A DNA stretch of 7,805 nt from Acidobacteriota bacterium (GTDB lineage Bacteria > Acidobacteriota > Terriglobia > Bryobacterales > Bryobacteraceae): the NCBI GenBank assembly GCA_026394095.1, contig JAPKYY010000248.1, positions 1 through 7,805 on the forward strand, given 5' to 3'. Position 1 is the stretch's first letter, and each line of letters opens with the position of its first letter. Made by a program: the position numbers and the translations under genes. Of the stretch, positions 4,592 to 7,805 are shown piece by piece. Below the pieces are notes generated by a model. It ran no database searches. It was not told the DNA's origin and was given only the letters and a program-made list of their open reading frames with translations.

Positions 4592-6382
4592 TCGAATTTG
4601 CCCCTGGCCACCCTGCGTGGTGTGCGTCTTGAGAAGATTGCGTCTTTGCGTGAACTGGGTCTGAATCCATTCCCGGCCAAAAGCAATCGCACCCACATGA
4701 CTGCAGAAGTCACGGGCAATTACGATGCGCTCGAAGGCCAGACAGCGACCGTCGCTGGCCGCCTGATGAGCTGGCGCAAGATGGGCGGCATGGCCTTTGG
4801 CAATGTGCAGGATCAAAGCGGCAATATGCAGATTGCACTGCGCCGCGGTGAGATGCAGGGTACGGACGCTGCTGCCGGCACACTTGGTTTTGAGAATTTC
4901 AATTTGCTCGACGTGGGCGATATCGTTGAGTGCACGGGTAAGGTGGGCAAGACCAAGACAGGCGAGATGTCGATCATTGCCGACAGTCTGCGCATCCTCA
5001 CCAAGAGCCTGCGGGCCTTCCCCGACAAGCACTTTGGCATCAAGGATCGCGAGATCATCCTGCGCAAGCGCTACATCGATACGACGGTAAACCCTGAGAA
5101 TCGAGTGCACTTTGAGCAGATCTCGCAGATGCTCTTTCAGATTCGCCGCTTCTTCAACGAGCGTGGCTTTCTGGAATTCAATACGCCGATCATCCAGTCG
5201 CAATACGGCGGCGGCACGGCCAAGCCTTTCATCACACATGTCAATGCGCTATCGACCGACATGTACCTTGCAATCTCGCACGAGCTCTATCTGAAGCGCC
5301 TGATTACCGCTGGCTTCGACAAGGTATTCGTGATTGGCCGTCACTTCCGCAACGAAGGCATCGACCGCAGCCATCACCCGGAATTCGTGATGCTCGAAAC
5401 GATGACGGCCTACGAGAACTACGAATACAACATGCAGTTGATCGAAGATCTCTTCCGCCACATTGCGACCAGTGTTTTTGATCGCACCGTGTTTCAGGTG
5501 AAGGGACATGAAGTAGATTTCGCCAAGGTGTGGCCGCGTGTGCTGATGACTGATGCGGTGCTCGAAGCTACCGGTATCGACTTCAAGGCAATCACAAGCG
5601 TAGACGAAGCCAACGAAAAGCTTGCATCGCTCGGCATCAATGACCCGCAGCCCAGCGTTGGCAATGCTCTCGTGCGCGCCTTTGAAGAAAAGGTTGAAAA
5701 GACTTTGATTCAGCCCACGTTTATCTATGGGCATCCGATTGAGATCTCGCCGCTGGCTAAGCCCATGCAGAGCGACCCGCGCTATGTGGAGCGCTTTGAG
5801 ATCTTCATCGCCGGTATGGAGTGCGGCGACAACTGGAGCGAGCAGAACGACCCGGTGCAGTTGCTGGCTACCTGGAAGAAGGCCTTCAAGCCCGAGGACC
5901 GGGACGAGGGCGAATTCCATCCGCTTGACTATGACTTCGTCGAAATGCTCGAACACGCAATGCCGCCCACCACAGGCATCGGGCCGGGCCTTGAGCGTAT
6001 GGCGATGATCTTCACCGGGCAGGAAGACATCTACGATGTGATCTACTTCCCGATGATGAAGCCGTTGCTCAGCGAAGTGAACAAGGTGATCTACGACGTA
6101 AAGGACGAAGAGGCCCAGAACGTGAAGGTAGACCTTCTGCTGACAGCCGAGGAGTTTGCGGCGTGGCTTAAGCAGGGCAAGCTGAAGCCTCGCGGTGGGG
6201 CTCTGGCCTTAACGCCGGTTGAGACCGACTGGGAAGGAAACAAGCTGAAGCACTACGAGATCACGGGCTTGTCCAATGGCGGCAAGGTAACCGTGCGTGG
6301 GGCGGATGTCAGTGTTCTGATCGCTGAGACTTTCCCGGGGATCGAAGTAAAGACGCGCCCCGTGCGGAAGGCCAACGGCTAA
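4589..6382 (+). CDS. lysS: Lysyl-tRNA synthetase, class II, with C-terminal extension
   Basis: The enzyme attaches lysine to tRNA-Lys in the cytoplasm. Of 597 residues, about 50-140 form the OB-fold anticodon-binding domain (VAGRLMSWRKMGGMAF). The catalytic domain follows: motif 1 around 190-205 (FLEFNTPII), the conserved TAKPFITHVNALSTDMYL stretch (210-227), motif 2 FRNEGIDRSHHPEF (253-266) and motif 3 GIGPGLERMAM (463-473). Alignment from memory with E. coli LysS is continuous up to the FPMMKP end near 492, where E. coli stops. The remaining 106 residues are an extension I do not recognise. Pocket residues differ: E. coli Tyr280 is Met272, Asn424 is Asp414, Phe426 is Trp416 and Leu429 is Gln419. 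Glu232, Glu270 and Glu418 are kept. Translation starts at TTG. The stop overlaps that of the convergent hydrolase. A paralogue with altered role is possible, but ordinary LysRS is likelier. Confidence 0.92.
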   Translation: MSNLPLATLRGVRLEKIASLRELGLNPFPAKSNRTHMTAEVTGNYDALEGQTATVAGRLMSWRKMGGMAFGNVQDQSGNMQIALRRGEMQGTDAAAGTLGFENFNLLDVGDIVECTGKVGKTKTGEMSIIADSLRILTKSLRAFPDKHFGIKDREIILRKRYIDTTVNPENRVHFEQISQMLFQIRRFFNERGFLEFNTPIIQSQYGGGTAKPFITHVNALSTDMYLAISHELYLKRLITAGFDKVFVIGRHFRNEGIDRSHHPEFVMLETMTAYENYEYNMQLIEDLFRHIATSVFDRTVFQVKGHEVDFAKVWPRVLMTDAVLEATGIDFKAITSVDEANEKLASLGINDPQPSVGNALVRAFEEKVEKTLIQPTFIYGHPIEISPLAKPMQSDPRYVERFEIFIAGMECGDNWSEQNDPVQLLATWKKAFKPEDRDEGEFHPLDYDFVEMLEHAMPPTTGIGPGLERMAMIFTGQEDIYDVIYFPMMKPLLSEVNKVIYDVKDEEAQNVKVDLLLTAEEFAAWLKQGKLKPRGGALALTPVETDWEGNKLKHYEITGLSNGGKVTVRGADVSVLIAETFPGIEVKTRPVRKANG

Positions 6383-7341
6383 AGGCTCTCGAGAAAGAGC
6401 TTCATCTCGCGCACGATTTCTGTTGTGCTTGAGATAAAAATGTAGAAGTTGGCACCGGGGATTACAACAATTCGGGCTGAAGGAATCCCTTTCAAGAGGT
6501 CTCTCCGGTAACGGTCTTGCATTGCCTGATCGAAATCGAACTTTTGTTTGAGTGCACCACGCTCCTGCTCTGTTTGTGGCTTGTACTTTTCAATCAGAGC
6601 GGCCAGGGAGGGCTGGCTGGCAAAGAGTGCAAGTACGGGAACCTTGATTCTGTCGTATTCCGGTTTTGCCAATCCTTTGAAGAGGCCCTGATTTGTTGCT
6701 TTGGGAAGTCGGTATTTTCCAAGGCTGCCATCGGAACGAATTTCATAGAGTTGCCGAAGTTCAGACTCCGGAAATTCAATTCCGTGAGTTTGAAGTTGCC
6801 ATTTCTGGTAGGCACTGATGGAACTGAGATCGGGCTGATTTGGAGATCGCAGTGAGCTGGGCAGCAGCTTTCCGTCGGGAGGATCCACTCCGAAGTCTGA
6901 AGGCTTCAATGTTGGATCTTCAACTGAATTCAGATACACAATACCAGCGATGCGGTCTGGATAAGAAGCGGCGATGACACCAATATCCTGGCCTCCAAAT
7001 GAGTGTCCAGCCAGCACGGGGAGTTGCGGCAAGTGCAGCGCAGCCAGGACCTCAATTACGTCCCTGGCTGAACGAGCCGCCTCAAAGCCGCTTTCGGTGT
7101 GAGTCGAGGCTCCAAGACCTCGCCTGGTAATTGCATAGACGTGGCCAAGGGCTGATAGCTTCTGAGCCAGGGGCTCGTAGGCATGAGCCGTCAGGTATCC
7201 AGCAAGCAGTACGATGGACCGGCCTTGGCCACCCCAATCGAGCACCTCAAGCTCAACCCCCGTATCGACTCGGATGAATTGCGCTTTGGGTGCGGCGTAG
7301 GCAACCTGCATCGCGAAGAGCACCGCCAAGAGTCTCTGCAT
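6379..7341 (-). CDS. Exported alpha/beta-hydrolase with catalytic His replaced
   Basis: This 320-residue protein has a signal peptide (MQRLLAVLFAMQVAYA, likely cut after residue 16) and an alpha/beta-hydrolase fold. The oxyanion region is LLAGYLTAHAYEPLA (45-59), the Arg/Gly strand is ITRRGLGAS (71-79), and the nucleophile elbow is AGHSFGG with Ser114. The last strand reads IVVIPGANFYIFIS (291-304). Relatives known to me read GANHYxF there, so the catalytic His position is Phe299 (codon TTC). The acid is also unclear; Glu141 or Asp142 in NSVEDP is possible. It may be a pseudoenzyme or have a non-hydrolytic role. No frameshift is seen. The ATG at 7341 has no Shine-Dalgarno; GATAAT lies 8 nt before it. 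It follows the peroxiredoxin gene on the same strand after 16 nt, so co-transcription is also possible. Substrate unknown. Confidence 0.83.
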   Translation of the reverse strand: MQRLLAVLFAMQVAYAAPKAQFIRVDTGVELEVLDWGGQGRSIVLLAGYLTAHAYEPLAQKLSALGHVYAITRRGLGASTHTESGFEAARSARDVIEVLAALHLPQLPVLAGHSFGGQDIGVIAASYPDRIAGIVYLNSVEDPTLKPSDFGVDPPDGKLLPSSLRSPNQPDLSSISAYQKWQLQTHGIEFPESELRQLYEIRSDGSLGKYRLPKATNQGLFKGLAKPEYDRIKVPVLALFASQPSLAALIEKYKPQTEQERGALKQKFDFDQAMQDRYRRDLLKGIPSARIVVIPGANFYIFISSTTEIVREMKLFLESL

Positions 7342-7349
7342 GCAGAGAG

Positions 7350-7355
7350 ATTATC
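7350..7355 (-). promoter_or_regulatory. -10-like element before the alpha/beta-hydrolase
   Basis: GATAAT on the minus strand (7355-7350) lies 8 nt before ATG 7341, inside the 16-nt gap after the peroxiredoxin stop. If used, it would give a leaderless hydrolase mRNA. No -35 match is seen upstream, so confidence is low. Confidence 0.3.
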
Positions 7356-7357
7356 AA

Positions 7358-7805
7358 CTAAATTGCAGCCAGGGCAGCCAGCACTTCAGCCGCGTGGCCG
7401 GCGGGCTTTACCTTTGGGAAGATCTTGGCGATCTTGCCCTCTTTATTGATGATGAAGGTGCTACGCTCGACGCCCATGTACTTCTTGCCGTACATACTTT
7501 TCTCGACCCAGACGCCGTACTTCTCAGCGACTGCGTGTTCTTCGTCGGCCAGTAGGGTGAAGGGCAGGTCGAACTTGGTGCGGAACTTGGCCTGAGCCTT
7601 AACTGGGTCGGGCGAGACGCCCAGCACTACGGTATCGGCCTTGGCGTAGGCGGCATTTTGATCGCGAAACTCGCAGGCTTCGGTGGTGCAGCCGGGAGTA
7701 TCGGACTTCGGGTAAAAGTAGAGGACGACGTTTTTGCCTTTGAGGCTGGAGAGCTTCAGTTTTGCGTCGCTGTCGGTTGAGAGCGTGAAGTCGGGGGCTT
7801 TGGAT
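7358..7805 (-). CDS. bcp: Thioredoxin-dependent peroxiredoxin (Bcp/PrxQ), 5' end missing
   Basis: This is a peroxiredoxin that reduces hydrogen peroxide and organic hydroperoxides, probably recycled by thioredoxin, in the cytoplasm. The visible 148 residues begin at SKAPDFTL, close to the usual family N-terminus (MxxGxKAPDFTL), so probably only about 5-10 residues are cut off by the window edge. The active site YPKSDTPGCTTEACEFRD contains the peroxidatic Cys (visible residue 39) and, five residues on, the resolving Cys (44) typical of atypical 2-Cys Bcp/PrxQ proteins. GVERSTFII (111-119) carries the conserved active-site Arg (114). The C-terminus ends normally at TAG (7360-7358). The hydrolase gene follows after 16 nt on the same strand. 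The promoter lies outside the window. Confidence 0.95.
   Translation of the reverse strand, partial: SKAPDFTLSTDSDAKLKLSSLKGKNVVLYFYPKSDTPGCTTEACEFRDQNAAYAKADTVVLGVSPDPVKAQAKFRTKFDLPFTLLADEEHAVAEKYGVWVEKSMYGKKYMGVERSTFIINKEGKIAKIFPKVKPAGHAAEVLAALAAI

Noticed and set aside
4394..5239. Long open frame (281 codons) on the minus strand across the M20 end and lysS start
   Set aside because: It is antisense to two strongly supported genes, has no recognisable motif, and long antisense frames are common in this base composition.
5249..5956. Open frame of 235 codons antisense to lysS
   Set aside because: It mirrors conserved LysRS catalytic codons on the other strand; no independent coding evidence.

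Overview
The window looks like chromosomal DNA from a Gram-negative bacterium. It carries lipid A genes (fabZ-lpxA-lpxI), and LpxI rather than LpxH serves as the UDP-diacylglucosamine hydrolase. The gene mix, moderate GC content and protein style suggest an Acidobacteriota-like organism (perhaps Bryobacterales/Solibacteres). That placement is inference from memory of related proteins, not a search result.

Left part (1-1297, plus strand) is accessory. It opens with the C-terminal part of a HEAT-repeat protein whose frame runs to 463 but is broken by one TAG at 242-244. Positions 464-686 hold no gene that I can support, only short repeats and a promoter/operator-like region. A type II toxin-antitoxin pair follows: a ribbon-helix-helix MazE-like antitoxin (687-926) and a MazF/PemK RNase toxin (920-1297), overlapping by 7 nt.

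Middle part (1315-3366, minus strand) is a compact operon, fabZ-lpxA-lpxI, for hydroxyacyl-ACP dehydration and early lipid A synthesis. The genes are 7 nt apart or share one base (TAATG). fabZ diverges across only 24 bp from an M20 metallopeptidase (3391-4533, plus). Next is a class II lysyl-tRNA synthetase (4589-6382, plus). It starts at TTG behind a good Shine-Dalgarno, has an unusual C-terminal extension of about 106 residues, and has several changes in the lysine pocket.

Right part (6379-7805, minus strand) holds an exported alpha/beta-hydrolase whose stop codon overlaps that of lysS. Its catalytic-histidine position is Phe. Upstream of it is a Bcp/PrxQ peroxiredoxin that runs off the window end.

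Four gene starts (mazE-like, fabZ, M20, hydrolase) lack a Shine-Dalgarno and have a -10-like hexamer 7-11 nt before the ATG, the arrangement expected of leaderless or near-leaderless mRNAs. I see no CRISPR, RNA gene, insertion sequence or phage gene. I found no clearly new multi-gene system; the best leads are the divergent LysRS, the apparent pseudo-hydrolase, and the recurring leaderless/bidirectional promoter architecture.
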